DNA of 23,308 bases from Candidatus Paracaedibacteraceae bacterium UBA6184 (GTDB lineage Bacteria > Pseudomonadota > Alphaproteobacteria > UBA6184). Of this stretch, positions 1 through 7,080 are shown piece after piece. The stretch's first letter is position 1. Each line of letters starts with the position of its first letter. The stretch is from assembly GCA_002422845.1 (NCBI GenBank), contig DITM01000015.1, forward strand, positions 1 to 23,308. The letters are read 5' to 3'. The notes below the pieces were generated by a model. The model did no database searches, was not told the origin of the DNA, and saw only the letters and a list, made by a program, of their open reading frames with translations. Made by a program: the position numbers and the translations under genes.

Positions 1-161
1 GGTGCGTTTAACTTAAAAAAGTAAACCACTTTAACAATGACCTTAACAAACGGAGTATATCCACTTACACACGAAATCATTTCAAATTCATTTTCAAACC
101 TTACCCCTCCCACGCCCGTAATGGGTTCAAAGTCTGCTTATCGGATGCAACCGCAGGTTGC

Positions 162-746
162 TTATACGATTTCACACACGTCATCAAACGCTAATCTAGC
201 CCCTCTTGGGTATAATGTCGTTGGATCACCATATCCCAAATTGCACAAAAAATTAGATTTAATCGTACCTTCAGGAAAGAATTCTTGATCTAATGTCGCC
301 GCATTAAACCCAGACATGGGCCCACAATCTAATCCTAAGCTACGCGCCGCAATCATAAAATAGGCCCCCTGCAATGAGCTGTTTCGCAACACCGTTTCTG
401 TAACAAGCTTATCGTTTCCTTTAAAAATGGAAACAGCATCAGCGTGTGGCCACAGGACATCCATTTTCTCATAAAAATTCAAATCATACGCGACAATCGC
501 GGTCACAGGCGCCGCCATAGTTTTTTCAACGTTGAACGCAGCCACACATGGTTTTAAACGCTCCTTCGCTTCTTTAGATTTAATAAATACAATTCGTGCT
601 GGACCGCAATTCATTGACGTTGGACCGAACTTCATTAAATCATAAACCTGCTTTAAAAGGCTATCCTCAACGGGGGTGTCTAACCATCCATGATACGTTC
701 TAGCGGCATTAAAAATAGTATCCAAAGACTCTTTTGAGATTTGCAT
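162..746 (-). CDS. rutE: RutE-type nitroreductase (probable malonic semialdehyde reductase family)
   Basis: This 194-aa protein is a short flavin-dependent nitroreductase of the RutE/HadB family. In E. coli, RutE reduces malonic semialdehyde to 3-hydroxypropionate during pyrimidine-ring breakdown. It matches remembered RutE (196 aa) end to end. Landmarks are ARTYHGW near residue 16, LMKFGPTSMNCGPARIVF (about 37-54), APVTAIVAYD (about 79-88), RNSSLQGAYF (about 121-130), GLDCGPMSGF, and KSNFLCNLGYGD near the C-terminus. The start is supported by an AAGGAAAG ribosome-binding sequence 6-8 bases upstream. The gene follows atpF on the same strand after 34 bases, with no hairpin between them, so it may be the last gene of the F0 operon. 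No other rut genes are visible, so the true substrate is open; a general NAD(P)H-dependent quinone or enal reductase is an alternative. The family is well supported, the exact reaction is inferred. Confidence 0.88.
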   Translation of the reverse strand: MQISKESLDTIFNAARTYHGWLDTPVEDSLLKQVYDLMKFGPTSMNCGPARIVFIKSKEAKERLKPCVAAFNVEKTMAAPVTAIVAYDLNFYEKMDVLWPHADAVSIFKGNDKLVTETVLRNSSLQGAYFMIAARSLGLDCGPMSGFNAATLDQEFFPEGTIKSNFLCNLGYGDPTTLYPRGARLAFDDVCEIV

Positions 747-780
747 ATTGAACTTTCCTTATCAGTTATTATTATAATTA

Positions 781-1254
781 TTATTTTGGTATATTCTTCA
801 GTGCGTTTATTACAAGCTGCTGATGTTTTTTAGCGCTTATCTGTTGATTGACGTACATTTGCAAAGCGTTTACACATACATCAGAAATACAGGCATAGCT
901 CTGAATTTTTGCATGGTCGTTTAAATGTTGCAATTTATGTTCTTGCAAGAAACGATATCGTTTCGTAATTTTCTCTTGTTGAATCGCCCACTCATGAAGC
1001 AAATGGTTTACCTTAGAATCAAACTCTTTCTCCATCTCAGCAACTAGATCCGGCAACGCATTAAACCGTTCTTGAGCAAGGCTAAATTTTTTCTCTGCTG
1101 ATTGCAACACAGCTTCAGCAGTTGAAAACAATCTTTCAATCTCGCGTTGATGGGAAACCAAGCTTGCTTTTAATGCTGGGAAAATTAATTTATAAGAAAT
1201 CCCGATGCAGATACAAAATGAAATGCCAACCCAAAATTCTGGTGTATTAATCAT
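781..1254 (-). CDS. atpF: ATP synthase F0 subunit b
   Basis: This 157-aa protein has one N-terminal membrane segment (about residues 5-27, starting PEFWVGISFC), followed by a long charged helical region. That is the plan of the b subunit, which forms half of the peripheral stalk holding F1 to the membrane sector. The FWV motif just after the N-terminus is typical of alphaproteobacterial b. It is the second of two b-type genes, and its first 8 bases overlap the end of the b' gene, which suggests translational coupling. Sequence is poorly conserved in this family outside the membrane segment, so the call rests on topology and on the operon order I-a-c-b'-b. Confidence 0.9.
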   Translation of the reverse strand: MINTPEFWVGISFCICIGISYKLIFPALKASLVSHQREIERLFSTAEAVLQSAEKKFSLAQERFNALPDLVAEMEKEFDSKVNHLLHEWAIQQEKITKRYRFLQEHKLQHLNDHAKIQSYACISDVCVNALQMYVNQQISAKKHQQLVINALKNIPK

Positions 1255-1747
1255 GGTGTTTCAACTTCTTGATTTCTACCTTTAACAAGTTACCGATGCT
1301 GTCTCCATCCACTTTAAACGGAACCTGCTGCTGAGCAAATTCAGTTAATACAGACTCAAGCTCCAAAGGTAATTTTTTCAGCACCGTATCCTGAGACTTT
1401 TGAAGCTTTACCTCAAGTGCCAACATTTGAGCATCCAAGTCCTGCTTTAAGTCAGACTCTAAATCCTCTTTGCTTTTTTGAATAAATTCAGTTGTTTGCT
1501 GCAACTTTGCTTTTTGCTTTTGCTTAAAATGATTTAGCTTATCGTTATATTGCAATAACATCATTTCTGTTTGATGATCAAAATTTGTTGCTTCTGCAAG
1601 TATACTTTCTATTTTGCGCTCTCGTTCAGACAGTTTGGCTGACATTCGGGGCACAAGAAACTTCCACAAATACACAAACACAATACCCCAGCATATGAAG
1701 AACCAAAACAACTGCGATGAAAATGTTGAGATTTCAAACTGAGGCAT
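1247..1747 (-). CDS. atpF': ATP synthase F0 subunit b'
   Basis: This 166-aa protein begins MPQFEISTFSSQLFWFFICW, close to the usual start of alphaproteobacterial b' (MPQFDxSTFxSQIFWL). One membrane helix (about residues 9-31) is followed by an LVPRMSAKLSERERKIESIL region and a long coiled coil to about residue 130. Together with b it forms the heterodimeric peripheral stalk found in photosynthetic and alphaproteobacterial ATP synthases. A GAAGG ribosome-binding sequence lies just before the start. The gene sits directly downstream of atpE and overlaps atpF by 8 bases. The C-terminus is somewhat divergent, as is normal for the family. Confidence 0.93.
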   Translation of the reverse strand: MPQFEISTFSSQLFWFFICWGIVFVYLWKFLVPRMSAKLSERERKIESILAEATNFDHQTEMMLLQYNDKLNHFKQKQKAKLQQTTEFIQKSKEDLESDLKQDLDAQMLALEVKLQKSQDTVLKKLPLELESVLTEFAQQQVPFKVDGDSIGNLLKVEIKKLKHHD

Positions 1748-1762
1748 AATGACCTTCGTTAC

Positions 1763-1987
1763 TTATTTAAACAAAATCATAAACGCAACAACCATAGCAA
1801 AGATCGCCACAGCTTCCGTTACGGCAAATCCAATCATACCAATACCAAATACTTGGTCTCTGGCTGACGGGTTTCTAGCCACCGAGCTAATAAAGCTTGA
1901 AAAGATATTTCCAAGACCAATACCAACTCCTAGTAATGCGATCATGCACAAACCGGCACCGATCATTTTTGCTGCTTCAATATCCAT
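1763..1987 (-). CDS. atpE: ATP synthase F0 subunit c
   Basis: This 74-aa proteolipid has two membrane helices joined by the polar loop ARNPSARDQ (about residues 37-45). Helix 1 carries the packing motif GVGIGLG (20-26). Helix 2 carries the ion-binding carboxylate as Glu58 in the context AVTEAVAIF. The residue after Glu58 is Ala, and the extra polar ligands of sodium-binding c-rings are not apparent, so proton coupling is inferred. It forms the rotor ring and works against Arg176 of the a subunit encoded immediately upstream. An AGAGG ribosome-binding sequence precedes the start. Length and motifs are standard for alphaproteobacteria. Confidence 0.97.
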   Translation of the reverse strand: MDIEAAKMIGAGLCMIALLGVGIGLGNIFSSFISSVARNPSARDQVFGIGMIGFAVTEAVAIFAMVVAFMILFK

Positions 1988-2016
1988 AAGAACCTCTTAA
2001 CCAATTAAATAAATTA

Positions 2017-2748
2017 TTAATGCAAATGTAATGCATCATTCAAATAGACACAAGTCAAGATTGCAAAAATATATGCTTGAACAAGTGCTACAAACACTTC
2101 AAAAAACGTCAGAAGAACCGTCATTCCCAATGGAATCACGCCTCCGACGATCCCTAAACTAATAATAAAGCCTGCAAAGATTTTTAATACTATATGCCCA
2201 GCCATAATGTTTGCAAACAGACGTACCGATAAACTAATGGGTCTGGACAAATATGAAATCAGCTCTATCGGAATTAAAATAGGCGCAAGGAATAATGGCG
2301 CGCCATCGGGTAAAAAAATCTTTAAATACCCCAAGCCGTGATGCATAAACCCTATGATCGTTATCACCACAAACACCATTGCAGCCATGGCAAACGTAAC
2401 AATAATATGGCTGGTAAATGTAAATGTATATGGCACCATACCCAAGATATTACCCATCGCAATCAACATAAAAAATGACATCACAAAGGGCAAGTATCTA
2501 CGCGCCTCAGGCCCACAATTTTCATGCACCAAATTTGCGACAAAGTTAAACGCTTGCTCTGAAACAACCTCTGCTTTATTCGGGTCTCTTAAGTGATAGT
2601 TTCTACGAACTCCCAACGATAAAATTGCTATAATCAATGCCGTTGCAATCAACATGAATACGGTTGAGTTTGTAATAGAAATATCAAACCCAAATAGTTC
2701 CAGGTCGTAAAGCTTATGAATTTCAAATTGATGCATTGGATTATTCAT
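2017..2748 (-). CDS. atpB: ATP synthase F0 subunit a
   Basis: This 243-aa multi-pass membrane protein is the stator a subunit, which forms the two proton half-channels beside the c-ring. The decisive motif is SLSVRLFANIMAGH (about residues 172-185), with the essential arginine at about 176. Other family landmarks are PIELISYLSRPISL just before it, LPFVMSFFMLIAMGNILGM (about 86-104), and the C-terminal FVALVQAYIFAIL. The start has a GAGGCG ribosome-binding sequence and lies inside the end of atpI (8-base overlap), so the two are probably translationally coupled. Length is typical of the alphaproteobacterial a subunit. Confidence 0.97.
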   Translation of the reverse strand: MNNPMHQFEIHKLYDLELFGFDISITNSTVFMLIATALIIAILSLGVRRNYHLRDPNKAEVVSEQAFNFVANLVHENCGPEARRYLPFVMSFFMLIAMGNILGMVPYTFTFTSHIIVTFAMAAMVFVVITIIGFMHHGLGYLKIFLPDGAPLFLAPILIPIELISYLSRPISLSVRLFANIMAGHIVLKIFAGFIISLGIVGGVIPLGMTVLLTFFEVFVALVQAYIFAILTCVYLNDALHLH

Positions 2749-2932
2749 CGTTTCGCCTCAGCTTTTTCATTAATTTCCACATGTTAAACATTGCTACCAC
2801 AAACCCCAACAACAAACCCATTGCCATGGATATCGCCAGCTTATCTAAATATTTTCCAGCCTGGTATCCAACAAACAGCATAAATACTATCGGTGCAACA
2901 ATATCTCCAACTGCTGTGGGAAACTTATTCAT
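2741..2932 (-). CDS. atpI: AtpI-like F0 assembly protein
   Basis: This small 63-aa membrane protein has two predicted helices (about residues 9-27 and 33-53), separated by GKYLDKL. That is the common plan of the AtpI/AtpQ-type proteins encoded at the head of F0 operons, which help assemble the c-ring or carry divalent ions. The glycines in MGLLLGFVVAMFNMWKLMKK fit the second-helix pattern of the family. Its ATG overlaps the stop codon of the CcmF-like gene upstream (TAATG), and its own end overlaps atpB by 8 bases, so it is locked into one transcript with both. It is shorter than many AtpI proteins, about 100 aa or more, and lacks their N-terminal extension. The identification rests on position plus topology. 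Confidence 0.8.
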   Translation of the reverse strand: MNKFPTAVGDIVAPIVFMLFVGYQAGKYLDKLAISMAMGLLLGFVVAMFNMWKLMKKLRRNDE

Positions 2933-3933
2933 TATACGTCCAGTTTGTGTTTACGCAAACTACGAATTACTCGCCCTGTATATATCATTAAGCTAAAACA
3001 AATTCCAATGCCTATAAATAAAAATAAGAATTTTGCTTCGTGTAGGTCTTTCACCAGCAACCCCGGGGATGACGATCTTACATGTTGGTGTATCAAGCTA
3101 CCAAACAACCCTTGGAAAAATACTACAATGCCCACCAACAAAATTAGTTTCTTAATGATTCGACTACGATCTACATACCTCAACAACAACAATAGAGTGG
3201 TCATTAATCCCAATGTAATTAAGGACTCATATTCCACAGTTCCATATTTTAAGACTATCTTGCCGTTGCTACCATACCCTTGAAAAATGCCCCAGACAGA
3301 CCCTATAGCCAACAACACCCAACTAGGTTGCAACCAGGGCAACGCTTCTTTGCTTAATAGCCCTACACGCTTTCCTTCGATCAAAATTCCAATAACCAAT
3401 GCATATACAATCGAAATCAACATATATGCAGCATAGATCAACAAATGATGTAGATTAAGCAAAAACACCCCCTGCACAACGCCGACTCCTTGTGATTTTG
3501 CTAATTCAAAGGGGGATAGAAACGCCACCATGTACAATAAGAATCCACTTTGGACAAACCCTTGAACACCGATAACAGGTCTAGATAAATAATCAATGTT
3601 TCGATGTTTCGATCGAATAACGTACAAAGAACTAAAACATGAAAACATCATCATCCAGACTAACATCAAGGAAATATGATTGTTCCACATACCACTTAAC
3701 CGAAGATACCAAGGACTAAGCGCCGATGAATTTTCTAACACAACTAATAACGTTGGAGAATGCAGAACAAACCCAATACACAATGTCACAAACGCACTTA
3801 ATGTAAACAAGGCGGCTGTTTGACATGCCGGTCGCCCTAACCTTGCTATCTGGTGGGGGACAACCCCCAATGTTTGAATTAACGAGGCTATCAACGCAAT
3901 AATTAAACAAATATATCCAAAAAAATTAATCAT
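2932..3933 (-). CDS. CcmF-like membrane protein: N-terminal half only, WWD motif lost
   Basis: This 333-aa protein is polytopic, with about eight to ten membrane segments. Hand alignment places it on the first half of CcmF, the cytochrome c haem lyase (about 650 aa). Residues 74-106 (SPWYLRLSGMWNNHISL and following) match the CcmF stretch around VWYRVAATWGAHEGSLLLW. GFLLYMVAFLSPFE (130-143) matches GFLLFILFTSNPF. LHHLLIYAAYM (161-171) matches FHPPLLYMGY and keeps the P-His1 position. WVLLAIGSVWG (205-215) and GLFGSL (275-280) also align, and His298 falls at the P-His2 position. The tryptophan-rich haem-binding WWD motif, expected at about 220-238, is replaced by an unrelated stretch. The transmembrane His that follows it in CcmF is a Leu here. 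The gene has a GAAGAG ribosome-binding sequence, no internal stops, and overlaps atpI by one base. It may be a repurposed or decaying CcmF fragment; CcmC is less likely. Confidence 0.7.
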   Translation of the reverse strand: MINFFGYICLIIALIASLIQTLGVVPHQIARLGRPACQTAALFTLSAFVTLCIGFVLHSPTLLVVLENSSALSPWYLRLSGMWNNHISLMLVWMMMFSCFSSLYVIRSKHRNIDYLSRPVIGVQGFVQSGFLLYMVAFLSPFELAKSQGVGVVQGVFLLNLHHLLIYAAYMLISIVYALVIGILIEGKRVGLLSKEALPWLQPSWVLLAIGSVWGIFQGYGSNGKIVLKYGTVEYESLITLGLMTTLLLLLRYVDRSRIIKKLILLVGIVVFFQGLFGSLIHQHVRSSSPGLLVKDLHEAKFLFLFIGIGICFSLMIYTGRVIRSLRKHKLDV

Positions 3934-4008
3934 ACTCTTCTTTCATTAATGAATTTGCAATACTTTTGACCTAACATTAACTAAAAACAACGAACTTATA
4001 AACAAAAA

Positions 4009-4338
4009 ATGTTAAATCGCCTTGGATTATTGCTGTATACAAAATTATTTGGACGATATATTGATACCGATGCCTTTGGCAACGCCTATTACCAAACAAA
4101 AAATTCTAAAAAAATAAAACGTTGGGTGATATACAACGGCATATACGATTCCTCTAAAATCCCAGCAGATTGGCAGGCCTGGCTATCGTTTTTATGGACT
4201 TTGCCTCCGAAAAGACATGGAAATAACTGGGTTCCGAATACCACTGGAACAAAATTTGCACAAAAACAAATAACTTCCATTGAAAACATACCCCATTCTG
4301 CATTAAAGTATTATGACAGTTGGTCACCTGATAAATAA
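4009..4338 (+). CDS. NDUFA12-family complex I accessory subunit
   Basis: This 109-aa protein belongs to the NDUFA12 (17.2-kDa, B17.2) family, a supernumerary subunit of respiratory complex I shared by mitochondria and Alphaproteobacteria. Visible landmarks are GRYIDTDAFGNAYYQ (about 15-29), the WVIYNGIYDSSKIPADWQAW segment (about 39-58), and LPPKRHGNNWVPNTTGT (about 65-81). It ends early after the conserved HSALKYYDSW region, as the bacterial forms do. No clear ribosome-binding sequence precedes the ATG. The gene starts the plus-strand block, 75 bases from the divergent CcmF-like gene, and is followed after 8 bases by mlaD. NDUFA12-mlaD-DUF2155 is a recurring alphaproteobacterial neighbourhood as far as I recall. 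Confidence 0.9.
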   Translation: MLNRLGLLLYTKLFGRYIDTDAFGNAYYQTKNSKKIKRWVIYNGIYDSSKIPADWQAWLSFLWTLPPKRHGNNWVPNTTGTKFAQKQITSIENIPHSALKYYDSWSPDK

Positions 4339-4346
4339 GGCAAGGT

Positions 4347-4799
4347 ATGCAAAAAAATTACATCGAATCACTTTTAGGCTTTTGTATCGTTATTTTAACA
4401 CTCTTTTTATTGTGGGTGTTTTTCCAAAAAAATGACGTAAAATCAAATGGAGATCTTTTATCCGTAAGCGCCTATTTCCAAACCGTCGCGGGAGTATCAA
4501 AAGGCAGCGATGTTAAATTAGGCGGTGTAAAAGTTGGTCGCGTTCTCGACTTAAAGCTTGATGCTGACAGCTTAACTCCCGTATTAGTCATTGGACTAGA
4601 CAAGTCTTACAAGATTCCTTCCGACAGCTCTTTTGCCGTCAAATCCGAAGGCATCATGGGCGGAAAATTTGTGTCTGTCGAAGTCGGTCCTGGACAAGAT
4701 CCCATTACTGAAGGGCAAATCTTTTATAACAATCAATCTTCATTAGACTTAGAAAGCGTGGTTAGTCAGGTTGTATTTGGCGGCGAGAAGAAAAAATAA
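4347..4799 (+). CDS. mlaD: MlaD-type MCE-domain lipid transport protein
   Basis: This 150-aa protein has a single N-terminal membrane anchor (about residues 7-26), followed by an MCE domain (about 38-118) recognisable from YFQTVAGVSKGSDVKLGGVK and VGRV, then KSEGIMGGKFVSVEVGP. MlaD proteins form a periplasmic hexameric ring that binds phospholipid and works with the MlaFEB ABC transporter in keeping outer-membrane lipid asymmetry. A strong AAGGCAAGG ribosome-binding sequence precedes the start. The transporter genes mlaE and mlaF are not in this window, so they must lie elsewhere if the pathway is complete. The C-terminal tail after the domain is short and ends in a lysine run. Confidence 0.92.
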   Translation: MQKNYIESLLGFCIVILTLFLLWVFFQKNDVKSNGDLLSVSAYFQTVAGVSKGSDVKLGGVKVGRVLDLKLDADSLTPVLVIGLDKSYKIPSDSSFAVKSEGIMGGKFVSVEVGPGQDPITEGQIFYNNQSSLDLESVVSQVVFGGEKKK

Positions 4800-4800
4800 C

Positions 4801-5274
4801 ATGCAATCCTCCTTAAGACTTTTTATGTTATGTTATTGTTGCATTGCCACCCTCAATGCTTCAACGCCTAGCGATCACCCTCCCCCTTCTTCAGATGAAT
4901 CAAAAGAGTTTCAAGAAGAAGACACCTTATTAAATACTCAGTATGCCCAGCTGCAATGGGTCGATAAAGTTACGGGTCGATTTAAGTTAATTGATGCAAA
5001 AATTGGAAAAACAATCTCCTGCGGGCAGTTAAAAATTAATGTTACCGTGTGTCGGCAGTCCGCACCTTTTGCCCCCCCAGAATCAAAATCATTTATGGCT
5101 ATTTGGGAATACCCCAAAAACGGCCTCCCTAGAAAGTTATTTTCGGGCTGGATGTTTGCATCTTCCCCCGTCTTATCAACGCTAGTAAACCATCCTCGAT
5201 ATAATGTCTGGCTAGTTAAATGCAGAAACGAAAGAACAAGGATTAAGAAAAAAGAAAGTATTGTTCATAAATAA
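4801..5274 (+). CDS. DUF2155 exported protein
   Basis: This 157-aa protein has an N-terminal hydrophobic signal-like segment (about residues 4-20, likely cut near LNAS). A low-complexity acidic linker rich in Pro, Ser, Asp and Glu follows, then a DUF2155 domain (about 56-148). The domain is recognised from LQWVDKVTGRF, ISCGQLKINVTVC, and the highly characteristic LFSGWMFASSPVLSTLVNHP and YNVWLVKC. Function is unknown; DUF2155 proteins are periplasmic and often encoded next to mlaD, suggesting an envelope role. I chose the ATG one base after the mlaD stop because it gives a clean signal peptide, whereas the same-frame codon 30 bases upstream would disrupt it. The Cys residues in the domain could form a disulfide. 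Confidence 0.88.
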   Translation: MQSSLRLFMLCYCCIATLNASTPSDHPPPSSDESKEFQEEDTLLNTQYAQLQWVDKVTGRFKLIDAKIGKTISCGQLKINVTVCRQSAPFAPPESKSFMAIWEYPKNGLPRKLFSGWMFASSPVLSTLVNHPRYNVWLVKCRNERTRIKKKESIVHK

Positions 5275-5322
5275 TTAAGAAATTACGCGTAATAATAAGA
5301 GCTGCAAAAAAAGAAAATAATA

Positions 5323-5718
5323 ATGTTAAGCAATAATAGGTTTTTATTAATAATAATATGTTTCGCGATCGTGGTAATAGTGCCATGGCGTACAGAAACT
5401 ATTCTTCCAGCCGAAGTTATGGCTATTTCTGTAAAAACACCCTCTGATAATATTCAATTAAACTGCACAGCTTCTGTTTGCCAGTGTATGGAAATTGCCA
5501 GTGGTCAAGATGCTATTTTTTTTCCTGAATCCGACAAAATTAACCCCTTCTATATCTCTTTACATAAAATGGGGTTTTCAAAACAGTCTGCTCATATTTC
5601 TGGCTCACCTATAAAAGTAAATCAAGTCTTTGAAGGAACCATAAAAGGACTCATCTCAATCAAAGGTGATCGTAAAAGCCTACTTATGCGTGCGTATAGC
5701 TATTTATTTCACTCTTAA
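5323..5718 (+). CDS. Small exported or membrane-anchored protein of unknown function
   Basis: I do not recognise this 131-aa protein. It starts with a short basic/polar segment and a strongly hydrophobic stretch (about residues 7-20, FLLIIICFAIVVIV), which fits an uncleaved signal anchor or a signal peptide. The rest is soluble and contains three closely spaced cysteines (NCTASVCQC, about 47-55). The gene follows the DUF2155 gene on the same strand after 48 bases and has only a weak purine-rich ribosome-binding region. Its last 35 bases overlap the end of the convergent MFS gene. A real coding gene is favoured by its length, hydrophobic N-terminus and position in the envelope-gene block, but no family match supports it. 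Confidence 0.6.
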   Translation: MLSNNRFLLIIICFAIVVIVPWRTETILPAEVMAISVKTPSDNIQLNCTASVCQCMEIASGQDAIFFPESDKINPFYISLHKMGFSKQSAHISGSPIKVNQVFEGTIKGLISIKGDRKSLLMRAYSYLFHS

Positions 5719-6973
5719 ACAACTTGGTGCGCATCACTCCGTATAACAATGCAAATGAAATTACTGTAATGACAGCACTGCACAAGAATGGCCACATGCC
5801 ACCAAATGTATCCCAGATCCATCCATATAATGGACTTGCGATAAAATACACGATCCCTGTTAACACGTTTAATACGCCAAAGGCTGTGCCTCGATAATCT
5901 GGGTTAGCCGTATCCGTGACCAATGTTGCAATCATTCCTTGGGTCATTGCCATCTGGACTCCCCAGAATGTAATTGCGGCAAACACTGACAGATACCCAT
6001 CACCCAACGCCAACAATATATCTGCTAAAATGACACAGATAAATCCAATGAATAAAAATATCTTGCGCCCAAACCTATCCGACAGATTTCCAACGGGATA
6101 GGATGCTAATGCAATTGTTAGATTCATTAGCACCATTACCAAGGGTGCATACACAACCGACACACCAACTTCTCTGGCTCTTAACTGTAGAAAGGTTTCA
6201 CTAAAATGGGAAAAATTGAATATAGCTACAACTATCATCAAAACCCAAAACCGTTTTCCTAAATACCTTAAGTCTCTAATATTCCAACGCAACGGTTTTA
6301 CAGACTTTGGCTTGCTGCTCACATCTGGCTTTTTGTCGTGCACAAACAAATATAAGATAATACACGCAGCTACAGATGGGATAATCCCAACCAAAAATAT
6401 AAATTGATACGTCTCTGCATCAACATGTGTTGTAAATGCACTGAACAGAATAAAAAACACAATAAGTGCACCTAAGGAAGACCCCGCCTTACCAAACGCA
6501 TTTCTTACCCCATAACATGCACCACGTACTTTTTCAGGAGCAAGGTCGCCTACTAAAGCTTCTCTAGGCGCAGCTTGCAGCCCATTACCAACACGCTCTG
6601 TAATGCGCGCAAAATACAACATAGACACTCCATAAGCAAAAGGCATCCCAACCTTAGCAATAGTCGACAAAATGTATCCCATCAATATAATAGATTTTCG
6701 TCGCACAAAAAAATCGCTTAACGATCCCGAAGCCATGCGAACAATTAATGCGAATGATTCCACAACGCCTTCCATCCATCCAACAGATTGTTTGTCTAAA
6801 TGTAATACGTCAATCAAATAGTGGGGAGCTATCGTAAATACAATGGATCCAGATAACGTCATTAATAATGTAGAAATTGAAAGTGCCCAAATAGGCTTTG
6901 GTATATAACGAAAACTAAATGATTGAAAAAAACGATTAACGGCAGATGAAGGTTGTTTTATATGTCCGTGCAT
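5684..6973 (-). CDS. Major facilitator superfamily transporter
   Basis: This 429-aa protein has the classic 12-helix MFS plan with a central cytoplasmic loop rich in Lys and Pro (about residues 211-240). Motif A-like loops occur in both halves: GSLSDFFVRRK (about 83-93) and GNLSDRFGRK (about 295-304). The stretch RITERVGNGLQAAPREALVGD (split here for length: RITERVGNG, then LQAAPREALVGD, about 123-143) is typical of a broad family of drug or metabolite exporters. The substrate cannot be told from sequence. The start has a GAGAGA ribosome-binding sequence. The gene lies downstream of the RND pump block but is separated from it by an intrinsic terminator, so it is probably transcribed on its own. 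Confidence 0.88.
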   Translation of the reverse strand: MHGHIKQPSSAVNRFFQSFSFRYIPKPIWALSISTLLMTLSGSIVFTIAPHYLIDVLHLDKQSVGWMEGVVESFALIVRMASGSLSDFFVRRKSIILMGYILSTIAKVGMPFAYGVSMLYFARITERVGNGLQAAPREALVGDLAPEKVRGACYGVRNAFGKAGSSLGALIVFFILFSAFTTHVDAETYQFIFLVGIIPSVAACIILYLFVHDKKPDVSSKPKSVKPLRWNIRDLRYLGKRFWVLMIVVAIFNFSHFSETFLQLRAREVGVSVVYAPLVMVLMNLTIALASYPVGNLSDRFGRKIFLFIGFICVILADILLALGDGYLSVFAAITFWGVQMAMTQGMIATLVTDTANPDYRGTAFGVLNVLTGIVYFIASPLYGWIWDTFGGMWPFLCSAVITVISFALLYGVMRTKLFKSEINSYTHA

Positions 6974-7046
6974 TCTCTCTCTTTCTTAGTCTTGCAGAGA
7001 CTATCAAAAGCGTTCGTCATATGCAAGCAGTTCGGTTCATAGAGTT

Positions 7047-7072
7047 AAAAAAAACACCTCCGAAGAGGTGTT
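7047..7072 (-). terminator. Intrinsic terminator after the RND pump gene
   Basis: Read on the minus strand, the stem AACACCTC / GAGGTGTT (8 bp, perfect) closes a TTCG tetraloop and is followed directly by a run of eight T. It lies 8 bases after the stop codon of the RND gene. Stem, stable UUCG-type loop and T-run make a textbook Rho-independent terminator that separates this transcript from the MFS gene. Confidence 0.93.
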
Positions 7073-7080
7073 AAATAATA

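Noticed and set aside
147..161. Hairpin GCAACC-GCA-GGTTGC directly after the rutE stop codon
   Set aside because: No T-run follows on the minus strand, the stem is only six pairs, and the loop is three bases. It could weakly affect 3' ends but is not a convincing intrinsic terminator.
1..161. Possible gene at the left edge
   Set aside because: The only open frame here (from 37 on the plus strand) runs antisense into rutE, has no ribosome-binding sequence and shows no recognisable protein pattern. I see nothing else in this stretch.
2932..3933. Identification as CcmC or CcsA rather than CcmF
   Set aside because: CcmC and CcsA also have a WWD region, but the PWYLRLSGMW-NNH block, the GFLLY-SPF block and the spacing between the two candidate haem histidines fit CcmF much better.
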